Source of the DNA: Acidobacteriota bacterium
GTDB lineage: Bacteria; Acidobacteriota; Terriglobia; Terriglobales; Acidobacteriaceae
Length of the DNA: 64,000 nucleotides
Assembly (NCBI GenBank): GCA_018268915.1
Contig: JAFDVQ010000006.1
Coordinates: 868,001-932,000 of the forward strand
Direction: 5' to 3'
The notes below the pieces were generated by a model, which saw only the letters and a list, made by a program, of their open reading frames with translations, was not told where the DNA came from and searched no databases. The first letter of the stretch is position 1. The number at the start of each line of letters is the position of its first letter. Both the position numbers and the translations under genes were made by a program. This document shows, one piece after another, positions 1 to 10,000 of this stretch.

Positions 1-99
<99 letters not shown>

Positions 100-175
100 C
101 TCACTGGATTTGGGGCCGGAAGAAAGAAGAAAAAGCTGCTCGTCTCACCAACACAGGAGATTGCGCTGACAACCA

Positions 176-3100
176 TCAGCGTTGGAGACGAAGCCTTTTA
201 CGTCGAGTCAAGAGGAAGAAGACTGGAACGAGGATCAGGACGTGGATCGTGGAGGTGATCATTCCTCCGACGATTGGGGCGGCGATGGGCTTCATCACGT
301 CGGAGCCTATGCCGGTCTCCCAAAGGATTGGCGCGAGACTGAGAATGACTGCGGTGACGGTCATCAGTTTTGGGCGGAGCCGCTGTACAGCGCCGTCGAC
401 TACAGCCTGTTCGAGGTCGGGTTCCGATTGCAGTGTGCCCTTTGTCAGGCGATCTTCGTAGGCTTCGTGAAGATAGACGACCATTACTACGCCGGTTTCG
501 ACTGCGATGCCGAAGAGGGCGATGTAGCCGACCCAGACTGCGACGCTGAAGTTGTATCCCATGATCCACTGCAAGAGAAGGCCGCCAGACATGGCGTAGA
601 GTGTCGGGAAGATCAAGACCAGCGCCTCGATCGCTGACTTGAAGACCAGGTAAAGTAAAAGGAAGATCACGAAAAAGACGATCGGCACGATTACCTTGAG
701 GCGCTCTTTCGCGCGCAATTGAAACTCATATTCTCCAGCCCAGTGCCAGGTATAGCCGGCGGGCATCGCCACATTAGAGTCGATGAGTTTTTGAGCACGA
801 GCAACATACCCTCCGTAGTCATTCGTCTTTGGGCTGAGATAGACGTAGCCGGTCAGCTGCCCTTCTTCATCGCGAATCATCGCGGGGCCGCGCGAATACG
901 AGACGTGCGCGACCGTGTTTAGCGGAATCTGCTCGCCGGTAGGTGTCGGGACCAGGGCCTGCTCAAGTGCATTTGGGGTATCGCGTGAACCACGGTCGTA
1001 GCGAACGGCAACAGGAAAGCGTTGGCGCCCTTCGATGTTCTCAACTACATTCGAGCCGCCGATCTCGGAGGAGATTACTCGCTGCACATCGGCGACCGTC
1101 AATCCGTAGCGAGATGCTTTCGGCCGGTCGACCTCTACGTTGAGGTAGAAGCCCTGGGAGACGCGCTCCGCAAAGGCGGAGCTGGTGTCGGGCATGGTCG
1201 AAAGCGCCTGCTGCATTTTCGTACCAAGGTCTTCGACGGTGGCAAGATCCGGGCCCTGAATTTTGATTCCTACGGCAGTCTTGATGCCGGTCAGTTCCAT
1301 GTCGAGCCGATTCTGCACGGGCATAGTCCATGTGTTGGTGAGGCCCGGGAACTGCAGCTTCTCGTCCATCTGCTGAATGAGCTTTTGATAGGTCATGCCT
1401 GGACGCCATTGCTCTCGCGGCTTGAGCATGATGGTGGTGTCGTACATATCGAGGGGTGCATTGTCTGTTGCCGAATCGGAGCGGCCGACGGCGCCGAGTA
1501 CCGTCGCAACCTCGGGAAACGATTTGATGATGCGGTCTTGGTCCTGCATGAGTGCAGTTGCCTGAGTTATAGATATGCCAGGCAGCGCACTTGGCATGTA
1601 TAGAGCAGAACCTTCATAGAGTGCGGGCATGAACTGGCTGCCCAGCTTGAAATAGAGGGGCACAGTTACCACAAGAAAGATGACGTTCAGAGCAACCACG
1701 ATTTTCCAATGCCGCAGGCACCAGCGCAATACAGGCAGATACATCGCCTGGGAGATGCGGGCGGCGGGATTCTGCGACTCGGGGCGCATCTTTCCGCGGA
1801 GAAACAAAGGCATGAGCGCCGGGACAAGCGTAATCGACAGAAGTGAAGAGAAGATCAGCGCCAACGTCTTGGTCCAAGCCAAGGGGCGAAACATGCGCCC
1901 TTCCTGCGCCTCCAGCAGAAACACGGGAAGGAATGACACCACGATGATGATGAGCGAATAGAACAGAGCCGGGCCAACCTGCTGTGCTGCTCCGATGAGG
2001 AGCGATCTTCTCTTCGGCCCATCCAGTATTTCGCCAGATTCAGCAAGGCTGCGGTAGCCATTCTCGACCATCACGATGGCCGCGTCGATGAGAACACCGA
2101 TGGCGAGAGCCAACCCACCAAGCGACATGATGTTGGAACTGACGTGCAGGTAGTACATCGGAATGAAGGCCGCCAAGACAGCGATTGGCAGTGTGAGGAT
2201 CGGCACGAGCGCTGATCGAAAATGGAACAAAAAGGCGATGCTGACGAAGCTCACAATCACGGCCTCAACGATCAAGTCGCGCTTCAATGTGTGAATCGAT
2301 TCGGCGATCAACCAGGAGCGATCGTAGGCGTTTACGATCTCAACGCCAGAGGGCAGAGACGGAGCGATCTGCTTGAATCGCGCCTTTACGCCGTTAATGA
2401 CGTTAAGAGCATTCATGCCGTATCGCATCACCACAATGCCGCCGACTGTCTCGCCTTGTCCCTGCCAGTCCACAGCACCGCGTCGAACGTCGGGTCCGAA
2501 CGACACTGTTCCCAGGTCCTTGACCAAGACTGGTGTGCCGTTTTTAGTGGCGACGGGCACATTTTCCAAATCGCTCAGGGTTTTGAAATAGCCAAGGCCG
2601 CGGACCATGTATTCTGCGCCATTCATCTCGATCACATCGCCGCCAACTTCGTTTGTGCTCTGGCGAACGCGTTCTGTTACGGTCTGGGCTGAGATCCCGT
2701 AGGAGAACAGTTTCGTGGGGTTCAGATTGACCTGGTACTGGCGTACGAAGCCGCCGATGCTTGCTACCTCGGCTACTCCGGGGACTGTCTGCAATTGATA
2801 TCGGAGATACCAATCTTGAAGCGCTCGCAGGTCTGCGAGGCTGTGCGTGTGGGAGCGGTCAACAAGTGCATACTCGAAGACCCATCCAGCACCGGTGGCA
2901 TCCGGTCCGATAGCGGGATGCGCATCTTGGGGCAGCCTGCCGGCAATCTGCTGAAGGTACTCCGTGACACGCGATCGAGCCCAATAGAGATCGGTTCCAT
3001 CTTCAAAGATAACGAAGACATACGAATCGCCGAACATGGTCTGTGCGCGAACATTTTTAACGTTTGGGGCTGAGAGCAGAGCCGAGACGATCGGGTAGGT

Positions 3101-3295
3101 GACCTGGTCTTCGATCAGGTTTGGAGGAGCGCCCGCCCAGGGCGTGTGAATGATCACCTGCACGTCACTGATATCGGGTAGAGCGTCGAGCGGTATCCGA
3201 TGCATCGACCATGTTCCAGCGGTTAGAAGTGCGGCCGCGCCTATGAAGACGAGAAAAGGATTGCGTGCACACCAGGCAATGATTCGTGCGATCAT
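176..3295 (-). CDS. cusA: CusA-like heavy-metal efflux RND pump
   Basis: Inner-membrane proton-driven pump of a tripartite Cu(I)/Ag(I) efflux system, 1039 residues, normal for the HME-RND family. The three methionines that form the metal site of E. coli CusA are matched by M567 (LYMPS), M617 (APLDMYDT) and M666 (NRLDMELTG), which favours monovalent copper/silver over the divalent Czc type. The TM4 acidic residue typical of HME pumps is present (D404 in GVLIDAAIVMVEN). I chose the ATG at 3295: the protein then starts MIARIIAW with the first membrane segment in place, and the ATG overlaps the TGA of the adaptor gene by one base, implying translational coupling. A longer reading frame reaches 3379 but only adds an arginine-rich tail lying inside the upstream gene. 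Confidence 0.93.
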   Translation of the reverse strand: MIARIIAWCARNPFLVFIGAAALLTAGTWSMHRIPLDALPDISDVQVIIHTPWAGAPPNLIEDQVTYPIVSALLSAPNVKNVRAQTMFGDSYVFVIFEDGTDLYWARSRVTEYLQQIAGRLPQDAHPAIGPDATGAGWVFEYALVDRSHTHSLADLRALQDWYLRYQLQTVPGVAEVASIGGFVRQYQVNLNPTKLFSYGISAQTVTERVRQSTNEVGGDVIEMNGAEYMVRGLGYFKTLSDLENVPVATKNGTPVLVKDLGTVSFGPDVRRGAVDWQGQGETVGGIVVMRYGMNALNVINGVKARFKQIAPSLPSGVEIVNAYDRSWLIAESIHTLKRDLIVEAVIVSFVSIAFLFHFRSALVPILTLPIAVLAAFIPMYYLHVSSNIMSLGGLALAIGVLIDAAIVMVENGYRSLAESGEILDGPKRRSLLIGAAQQVGPALFYSLIIIVVSFLPVFLLEAQEGRMFRPLAWTKTLALIFSSLLSITLVPALMPLFLRGKMRPESQNPAARISQAMYLPVLRWCLRHWKIVVALNVIFLVVTVPLYFKLGSQFMPALYEGSALYMPSALPGISITQATALMQDQDRIIKSFPEVATVLGAVGRSDSATDNAPLDMYDTTIMLKPREQWRPGMTYQKLIQQMDEKLQFPGLTNTWTMPVQNRLDMELTGIKTAVGIKIQGPDLATVEDLGTKMQQALSTMPDTSSAFAERVSQGFYLNVEVDRPKASRYGLTVADVQRVISSEIGGSNVVENIEGRQRFPVAVRYDRGSRDTPNALEQALVPTPTGEQIPLNTVAHVSYSRGPAMIRDEEGQLTGYVYLSPKTNDYGGYVARAQKLIDSNVAMPAGYTWHWAGEYEFQLRAKERLKVIVPIVFFVIFLLLYLVFKSAIEALVLIFPTLYAMSGGLLLQWIMGYNFSVAVWVGYIALFGIAVETGVVMVVYLHEAYEDRLTKGTLQSEPDLEQAVVDGAVQRLRPKLMTVTAVILSLAPILWETGIGSDVMKPIAAPIVGGMITSTIHVLILVPVFFLLTRRKRLRLQR

Positions 3296-4890
3296 CACAT
3301 GCCTCCGCCGGCGGTAGCGCTCAGCTTTCTGCTCGCGACCAACTGCCCGGCACGCATCACCTGGACGGTGACCTGCCATGTGCCGGCCATTGGGAAGTCA
3401 GCGTTGCCTTCGTAAACTCCGGCACCACGGTCAGCGAGCGAAGCTTCTGACCGCATGGCTGCCATGCCCATCTGCGGCATCGCGGGCATGAAGAGCACTA
3501 ACTTGACCTGTGATCCGCCGACTGGCTTTCCATCCGGCCCTGTTAGCCTGACGTGAACAGAGTTGCTGCCTACCCTGGGCGGGTCGGGAACAGTACTGAG
3601 ATTGATTGAGATATTCTCTGTCGCTTTTTCGCTGTTGGTTGACGACTCGGTTGGCGGCGTCGTGAAATTCTGCGATGCCGCCTGGAGTTGCGCTTCAGAA
3701 TCGATCAGGAAGTTCGCTGAACTCACAACCCGGTCGCCAGCTTTGAGACCGGCAAGAATCACGATGTCGCCGTCGACCTGGGGGCCTGTTGTTACTGTGC
3801 GAGGCTCCATACTTCCTTCCCCGCGATCGAGGAACGCAACCGAGCGTTGTCCTGAGTGCAGGATGGCAGAGGAGGGTACGACGAGCTGGCGCCCGATCTC
3901 TGCAGCGATGGTTACATTGACAAGCATTCCCGGTTTCAATGCCAACGTGGAATTCGCCATCACCAGCCGAACGCGAACGGTCCGTGTTGCCTGGTCCAAC
4001 TGGGGCAGGATCTGATCAACACGCGCGTTGAAGGTCTTGCCGGGATATGCGTCGAGAACTACTTCGGCGCGTTCTCCGGGTCGAACGCGTCCAACATCGT
4101 TCTGAGGAACGTTTGCATAGACCCATACTGTGTTCAGTTCGGCAATGGTGTAGAGCTTCGTTTCGGGCTGCACGTATGTGTTTGGGAGAGCAGCACGCTC
4201 GGTGATAAATCCGCTGACCGGTGAATAGACGGTTAGATATCTTTGTTCTTTTCCTGTCTTCTCGAGGTTGGCAATCTCTTCCGGCGCCACACCGAACTGT
4301 TCCAGGCGTTGCGTCGCCGCCTGTACCATCCAGCCGCCATCTGCGTGGTCCATGCCCCGCATGGAATCGCTGTGTGATGTTTGCGAAAATGCGTTCTGAG
4401 TTTTGCGGGCGAGCAGGTACTCCTGTTGGCTGCTCACGAGATCGGGGCTGTAGATGGTAAAGAGAGGCTGGCCCTTACGCACGTACTGCCAGGTCGCACT
4501 GGCGAAAACCTTTTGAATCCAACCGGGAAAGCGCGTTTGTACGCTGGCGAGCTTCTCTTCGTTGATCTCAACATTTCCTGGGGCCTGAATGGTGCTGGCC
4601 AAATCTTTCACGGTTGCCACGGCCGTAGTTACACCGATTGCCTGCATGCGTTGCGCCGACAGCTGAACCGGGGCGAGTGCAGGATCCAGTCCGCTCGTTT
4701 GAGTAGGGGGTTTGTTCGTGCTCGTATCAACAGAAGACGGGCCTTTCGCAATTACGGGGTCTTCCGCCATCGCTTGCATTGCTGTCGTGGAGTGGTTGCG
4801 CGCAGCCAGCAGATATACGACTGCGGCGGTGAGAGCGATGCACAACGTTGTCATTCCTGCGATCACAAGCTTGTAAAAACCTAGTCTCAT
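3295..4890 (-). CDS. cusB: CusB-like periplasmic adaptor with C-terminal YtkA/FixH-like domain
   Basis: Membrane-fusion protein of the same tripartite pump, 531 residues, anchored by one N-terminal hydrophobic segment (about residues 5-30). A barrel-sandwich/lipoyl-type region and a helical hairpin (about 85-230) are followed by beta-barrel domains (about 230-410), the usual CusB order. The last ~90 residues are an addition: a beta-rich YtkA/FixH-like segment with a methionine-rich stretch (FMPAMPQMGMAAM). That segment could bind copper, which is inference. ATG 4890 overlaps the TGA of the upstream TolC-like gene by one base; an in-frame GTG lies one codon earlier at 4893. The order tolC-cusB-cusA with one-base overlaps at both junctions marks a tight operon. 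Confidence 0.88.
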   Translation of the reverse strand: MRLGFYKLVIAGMTTLCIALTAAVVYLLAARNHSTTAMQAMAEDPVIAKGPSSVDTSTNKPPTQTSGLDPALAPVQLSAQRMQAIGVTTAVATVKDLASTIQAPGNVEINEEKLASVQTRFPGWIQKVFASATWQYVRKGQPLFTIYSPDLVSSQQEYLLARKTQNAFSQTSHSDSMRGMDHADGGWMVQAATQRLEQFGVAPEEIANLEKTGKEQRYLTVYSPVSGFITERAALPNTYVQPETKLYTIAELNTVWVYANVPQNDVGRVRPGERAEVVLDAYPGKTFNARVDQILPQLDQATRTVRVRLVMANSTLALKPGMLVNVTIAAEIGRQLVVPSSAILHSGQRSVAFLDRGEGSMEPRTVTTGPQVDGDIVILAGLKAGDRVVSSANFLIDSEAQLQAASQNFTTPPTESSTNSEKATENISINLSTVPDPPRVGSNSVHVRLTGPDGKPVGGSQVKLVLFMPAMPQMGMAAMRSEASLADRGAGVYEGNADFPMAGTWQVTVQVMRAGQLVASRKLSATAGGGM

Positions 4891-6245
4891 CACTTCACCT
4901 CCACGCTGGTCTGGGGCAGGTTGTCGAGAGTTGTGCCCATAACCATTTGCAACTCAGCGAGCCGATCATCGAACTCGCCGACGGCCTGCAGACCCGAAAG
5001 ATCGAGATCGACTACCCGCATCTGGCTGTCGAGAAGATCAAGGAAACCTGCCTTATTGTTTTCGTAGGCGATCACGCTGGATTGGAGAGCGGCTTCGGCC
5101 TGAGGCTTCAGCTGCTTCTGGTAGAGCAGAGCCATCTTCTGGGCTGCCTGTGTTTCAGCGAGCGCTTCGGCAATCTGCCCGCGGACCGTGTTCTGCAAGG
5201 CAGATAGTTCCGCGTCCTGCTCCGTCGCCTTTACTGTCGCTTCTGCGATTTCGGCATCGTGTTTCTTGCGATTCAGCCAGGGTAGATTCATGGAGCCTTC
5301 CACCATGTAGGCATTGCGGAAGTCCTGGCCAGAAGGCATCAGCATGTAGCCGGCGGAGAGGGTGAAATCGGGGGTGAACGCCTTAGCGGCAAGCTGCTGC
5401 TCTTTGTGACTGCGTGCGGCAGCAACCTTTGCGGCGGCAAGGTCCGGTCGTGCGCTGTATGCCATCGCCAGGAGAGTTTCGATGGCCGGTAGTTTGCCAA
5501 CGACAGCAAGTTGACCTTGGAGGACGAGTGGCGAATCGGTATTTCGCCCGAGCAGAGTATTCAAGCGCGCACGAGATACTTCGGCATTCCGATCGAAGCG
5601 GATCATGTGCTCGGCGAGTTGCGTCATTGCGATCTGTGCTTTCAGAATGTCCTGCTGCGGCACGCTACCCGCGGTGTACTTGATCCGCGCTGCGCCAATT
5701 GCATGCTGCGCGATTGCAACGTGTTGCTCGTGGACTAGGACTTGTTCCTGTGTGAGCAGCAGGCCGAAGAAGGCTTTGCGGACTCTCACGGTGAGGTCGA
5801 GGCGAACCTGGTCGAGATTTGCCTGGGCCTGGTCTACATCGGATCCAGCGATGCTGGATCGCAGATTTCTTTTGGTTCGGCTGGCGAACGTCTGGCTCAC
5901 ACTGAACATGCTTTGTGCGGCGTTATAGTTCCAGGGATTCTTGAGGGGAATGCCCCACCCGCGGTACATCGCCATGGGATCGTCGAGGGCGCCGGCGATC
6001 GGGACATGTGCCTGCGCCATTGCCAAGCGGCGACGAGCGACCGCAAGCTCCGGGTTAGCCTGTAGGGCAATGCGCTCCACCTCATCGAGGCTGAGTGGCG
6101 TCGCACTTGAGGCGGTCTGCGATGGCAACTCAAGTAATGAGGCCATCGAGTTGAAGGCATCTTCGCTGCCTGCTGCCTGTCCCCAGCTTGCAATGCTGGC
6201 GAGTGCAATCAGGCAAAAGGCTCCTGTACGTACGGCGGACTTCAT
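4890..6245 (-). CDS. TolC/CusC-family outer-membrane efflux protein
   Basis: Outer-membrane channel partner of the CusBA pump, 451 residues, matching the TolC superfamily in length. It starts with a cleavable signal peptide (about residues 1-25) and carries the repeated helical OEP pattern: first half LSLDEVERIALQANPELAVARRR, second half around ARPDLAAAKVAAARSHKEQ, each followed by long amphipathic helices. There is no lipobox cysteine at the cleavage site, unlike E. coli CusC. The ATG at 6245 has an AGGA/GGAGG-type ribosome site just upstream. Substrate is taken from the neighbouring pump, since the family alone does not show it. Confidence 0.87.
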   Translation of the reverse strand: MKSAVRTGAFCLIALASIASWGQAAGSEDAFNSMASLLELPSQTASSATPLSLDEVERIALQANPELAVARRRLAMAQAHVPIAGALDDPMAMYRGWGIPLKNPWNYNAAQSMFSVSQTFASRTKRNLRSSIAGSDVDQAQANLDQVRLDLTVRVRKAFFGLLLTQEQVLVHEQHVAIAQHAIGAARIKYTAGSVPQQDILKAQIAMTQLAEHMIRFDRNAEVSRARLNTLLGRNTDSPLVLQGQLAVVGKLPAIETLLAMAYSARPDLAAAKVAAARSHKEQQLAAKAFTPDFTLSAGYMLMPSGQDFRNAYMVEGSMNLPWLNRKKHDAEIAEATVKATEQDAELSALQNTVRGQIAEALAETQAAQKMALLYQKQLKPQAEAALQSSVIAYENNKAGFLDLLDSQMRVVDLDLSGLQAVGEFDDRLAELQMVMGTTLDNLPQTSVEVK

Positions 6246-6356
6246 GATTTCCTCCCGCGAGTTCGCGGAGAACGGCGCGTGGTGGCAATTTTCTGGACAC
6301 GACTGAAACGCACGCAGACGCGTGAGTGCCAGGGGATTACCTATAAGGAGGGAGAT

Positions 6357-6713
6357 CTAGATTCTGAGAATGGAGAGTTGACCGGGAGACGGGTCGGGTA
6401 CCGATTGCGACTGGATCGGAAGGTGGCCATGTAGGGCATTTGCCACAGGCGGGTGCATCGATATGGAGCAGATGTGTGTGGCGTACTGAAAGGTCTCTGG
6501 CGCAGACTCCGAGGGCAGAGGAGAAGGACTTTTGCCTGGAGAGATCTGGCAGCACGAACTCGCCATTGCGGCATCGCACTCGTGCATCATTGCGGCGCAG
6601 CAGTTTTCGGACGAATGCGCGGAAGTGATTGGCAAGCAGGCGAGGGCCGGGGCAGAAGTGCAAAAGAGCATCAGAAGCAGGACTACAAACGCGCTTTTTC
6701 TGCCAAGGGCCAT
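6357..6713 (-). CDS. Exported Cys/Met/His-rich protein upstream of the cus genes
   Basis: Small exported protein of 118 residues. A clear signal peptide (MALGRKSAFVVLLLMLF, cleavage near APALA) is followed by a mature part with paired cysteines (ENCCAAMMHEC, SSCCQIS), several methionines and histidines, and a proline/serine-rich tail. I do not recognise a family. The thiol- and thioether-rich composition and the position 111 bases upstream of tolC-cusBA on the same strand suggest a periplasmic copper/silver-binding accessory; that is inference. Which ATG is used is not settled by a strong ribosome site. Confidence 0.6.
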   Translation of the reverse strand: MALGRKSAFVVLLLMLFCTSAPALACLPITSAHSSENCCAAMMHECDAAMASSCCQISPGKSPSPLPSESAPETFQYATHICSISMHPPVANALHGHLPIQSQSVPDPSPGQLSILRI

Positions 6714-6840
6714 GATCGTTCCGATATCAGAATCAGGTTTTAGTGTACGTCCTGGCAGTGATTTGCATCACTAGCCAGGTCTGAAGGCCAGCAGAGCCGG
6801 GTGGTCACTGGCGATCACGGGATCCCACAACAAATTACGT

Positions 6841-6878
6841 CATTCGTCCCACAGTTTTGTAGAGCGTAGGGACGAATG
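6841..6878. repeat. Long inverted repeat between cus operon and protease gene
   Basis: Perfect 10-base arms CATTCGTCCC (6841-6850) and GGGACGAATG (6869-6878) around an 18-base spacer. It lies between divergent genes, about 130 bases from the protease start. The form resembles a dispersed palindromic element rather than an operator because the spacer is long. No T-run follows on either strand, so it is a poor intrinsic terminator. Confidence 0.55.
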
Positions 6879-7006
6879 GTGGATGTGAGGCAAGGTAAGA
6901 GAGTGGCCGTAGTAAACTTCCCACTCAGTCGTCTTTTCAAAGAATGCCCGTGCTGATGCGGGTTTGCTGTGTCTCTCTGAACAATTCAGGTGCAAAAGGG
7001 ATGGAT

Positions 7007-10000
7007 ATGCAAATGTCATTTGCGGTTCGCCGTGTGCTGGTGTCTGTGGGCGTTTTTGGCGGGTTGATGGTGGGTGTGGTTCCAGCGGCCCAAGGGCAAG
7101 GAGCGGGGAATACGCCAGCGCCCATGCATCGCGGGTACTATACGTATCCGGCTGTTCGCGGCGAGAACCTTGTCTTCACGGCGGAGGGCGATCTGTGGGT
7201 CGTTGGGGTGAACGGCGGAGTGGCAAGGCGGCTGACTTCGAATCCGGGCAAGGAGTGGAGCGCGGTGCTTTCGGCGGACGGGAAGACGGTGGCGTTCAGC
7301 GCCAACTTTGAGGGGCCGACCGAGGTTTACACGATGCCGCTTGAAGGCGGGATTCCGCAGAGGCGCACGTGGGATGGAGATTCGCGACCCGCAGGATTTG
7401 CACCGGATGGACGCCTGATGGTTTCGACATCGCGCTATGCGACGCTGCCGGGAACTCAGCTGGTTCTGGTGAACGATGTGGGCGCGCGAGAGATTGTTCC
7501 CTTGGCGGAGGCGGCGCAAGGGGCGTATTCGCCGGAGCGCAATTTGTACTTCACGAGATGGTTCCGGCAGCCGAGCGAGACGAAGCGGTACAAAGGCGGA
7601 ACGGCCGAGAGCATCTGGAAGTTCGATGGGAAGGGTGAAGCGACAGCGCTGACGGGCGACTACGAAGGCGCATCGACACAGCCGATGTTCTGGAACAAGC
7701 GGGTGTATTTCCTAAGCGACCGTGATGGCGTGATGAACGTGTACTCGATGGATGAGGACGGCAAGGGAGTCAAGCAAGAGAGCCATCAGAAGGGATTTGA
7801 TATTACGTCGGCGGCTGTTGATGACGGGCGGATTGTGTATGCGAGCGGAGCGGATCTGTGGCTGCTGGATTTGAAGACGGGCAAGGAGCAGACGATTCCG
7901 ATAACGCTGACATCGGACTTTGAGCAGCTGCGGGAGCACTGGGTGAAGAAGCCCTCGGACTACTTAACTGCAGTACACATCGCGCCGGATGGAGGGAGCG
8001 CTGTGTTCACGGCGCGCGGCGAGGTGTTCACGCTGCCACTGCGCAATGGGCGGATTGTGAAGGTGGCGGCGAACTCGGCGGTGCGATATCGCGAGGCGCG
8101 TTTCCTGCCGGATGGGAAGAGCATTCTGGCGCTGTCGACGGAGAGCGGTGAGACGGAGTTCTGGAAGTTTCCCGCGAACGGGGAAGGCAAGGCGGAGCAG
8201 TGGACGAATGATGCGAAAGTGTTGCGCTGGGATGGAGTTGTTTCGCCGGATGGAAACTGGCTGGCGCATCACGACAAGGATGAGAAGCTCTGGCTCTTTG
8301 ATGTTAAGGCGAAGAAAGAGAAGTTGATTGCTGAGTCGAAGACGGGAGATTTTAGTGATCTGAGGTGGTCTCCAGACAGCAAGTGGCTGGCGTTTGTGCA
8401 GGCAGCGGACGATCAGTTTGCGCAGATCAGGGTTTTGAATGTGGCTTCAGGGGAGATCAAGGAAATTACGTCCGATCGATATGACAGCGTGAATCCGGTA
8501 TGGAGCTCGGATGGGAAGTGGATGTACTTTCTGTCGGACCGGGCGCTGAAGACCATTGTGCAATCGCCATGGGGACCGCGACAGCCGGAGCCGTTCTTCG
8601 ATCACCAGCTGAAGATTTATCAACTGGCCCTGGTGCCGGATTTGCGTTCGCCGTTTTTGGCGCCGGATGAATTGCATCCTGATAGCGATGCTGGAAAAGA
8701 TGAGAAGAAGGAAGATGACAAGTCGAAGGACGTAAAGAAGGACGAAAAGAAGCCGGCGGAGACGGCGAAGAAGTCGGACGAGAAGAAGACTGAAGATAAG
8801 AAAGACGATAAGAAGGATGAGAAGAAGCCGCCGCCGGAGGTGAAGATTGACTTCGCGGACCTGTCGTCACGATTGAGTGAGGTTCCGGTGCCAGCGGGGA
8901 ACTACGGAAATCTGCAGGTTACGGAGAAGCGACTCTGCTGGATGAACGATGGAGACAATACACATCAGCACCTTGCGCTGCAGTGCGTGGATGTGGCGAA
9001 CAAAGGTGACGACGTCGATAACGTGATGGGCGACGTGAAGGGGTTCGAGATCTCGGACAACCGGAAGAAGATGCTAGTTCGCAAAGGCGATGATTTCTAC
9101 ATTCTGGATTCGGATGTGAAGCCGGCGGCGCTGGGAGATGCGAAGGCTCTTGCGAAATCGGCAATCAATATGTCGCGCTGGTCGTTCTCGACGAAACCGG
9201 TGGATGAGTACCGCGGAATCTTCATGGATGCGTGGAGACTGGAACGGGACTACTTCTACGACAAGAACATGCATGGGGTGAACTGGACGGCGATGCGCGA
9301 TCGTTATCTGCCGCTAGTCGATCGCGTGGCGAATCGGGATGAGCTGAACGCTGTGATTGCGCAGATGGTTGGCGAGCTTTCGACGCTGCACACGTTCGTG
9401 GTGGGCGGAGATGCCCGCAAGCCGGCGGACCAGGTGGATCTGGCATCGCTCGGAGCACGGTTGCGGCGAGATGAGAAGGCTGGCGGGTTTGTGGTGGAGC
9501 ACATTTATCTTCACGATCCAGATTTGCCGGAGATGGCTCCTCCGCTGGCACGGCCAGAATCGCTGGTGCATGAGGGAGAGATCATTGTCGCCATTGATGG
9601 GCAGGATCTGCTGGGTGTAACGGATGAGAGAGCGCTGCTCAGGGGCAAAGCAGGGACGCAGGTGATGCTGAAGGTGAAGGACGCCACGGGCAAGACACGG
9701 GACTTACTGGTAACTCCGATGAAGGACGGAGATGAATTCCGCTTGCGCTATGCGGAGTGGGAGTACTCGCGGCGCAAGACCGTGGAGAAGGAATCGAACA
9801 ACACGATAGGCTATGTCCATCTGCAGGCGATGGGATCCGGCGACATGGATCAGTGGGCGCGGGAGTTCTATCCGGTATTCGATCGGCAGGGACTCATCAT
9901 CGATGTGCGGCACAACAATGGTGGAAACATCGATTCGTGGCTGCTGGGGAAACTGCTACGCAAGGCATGGTTCTACTTCCAGCCGCGAGTGGGTAGTCCG

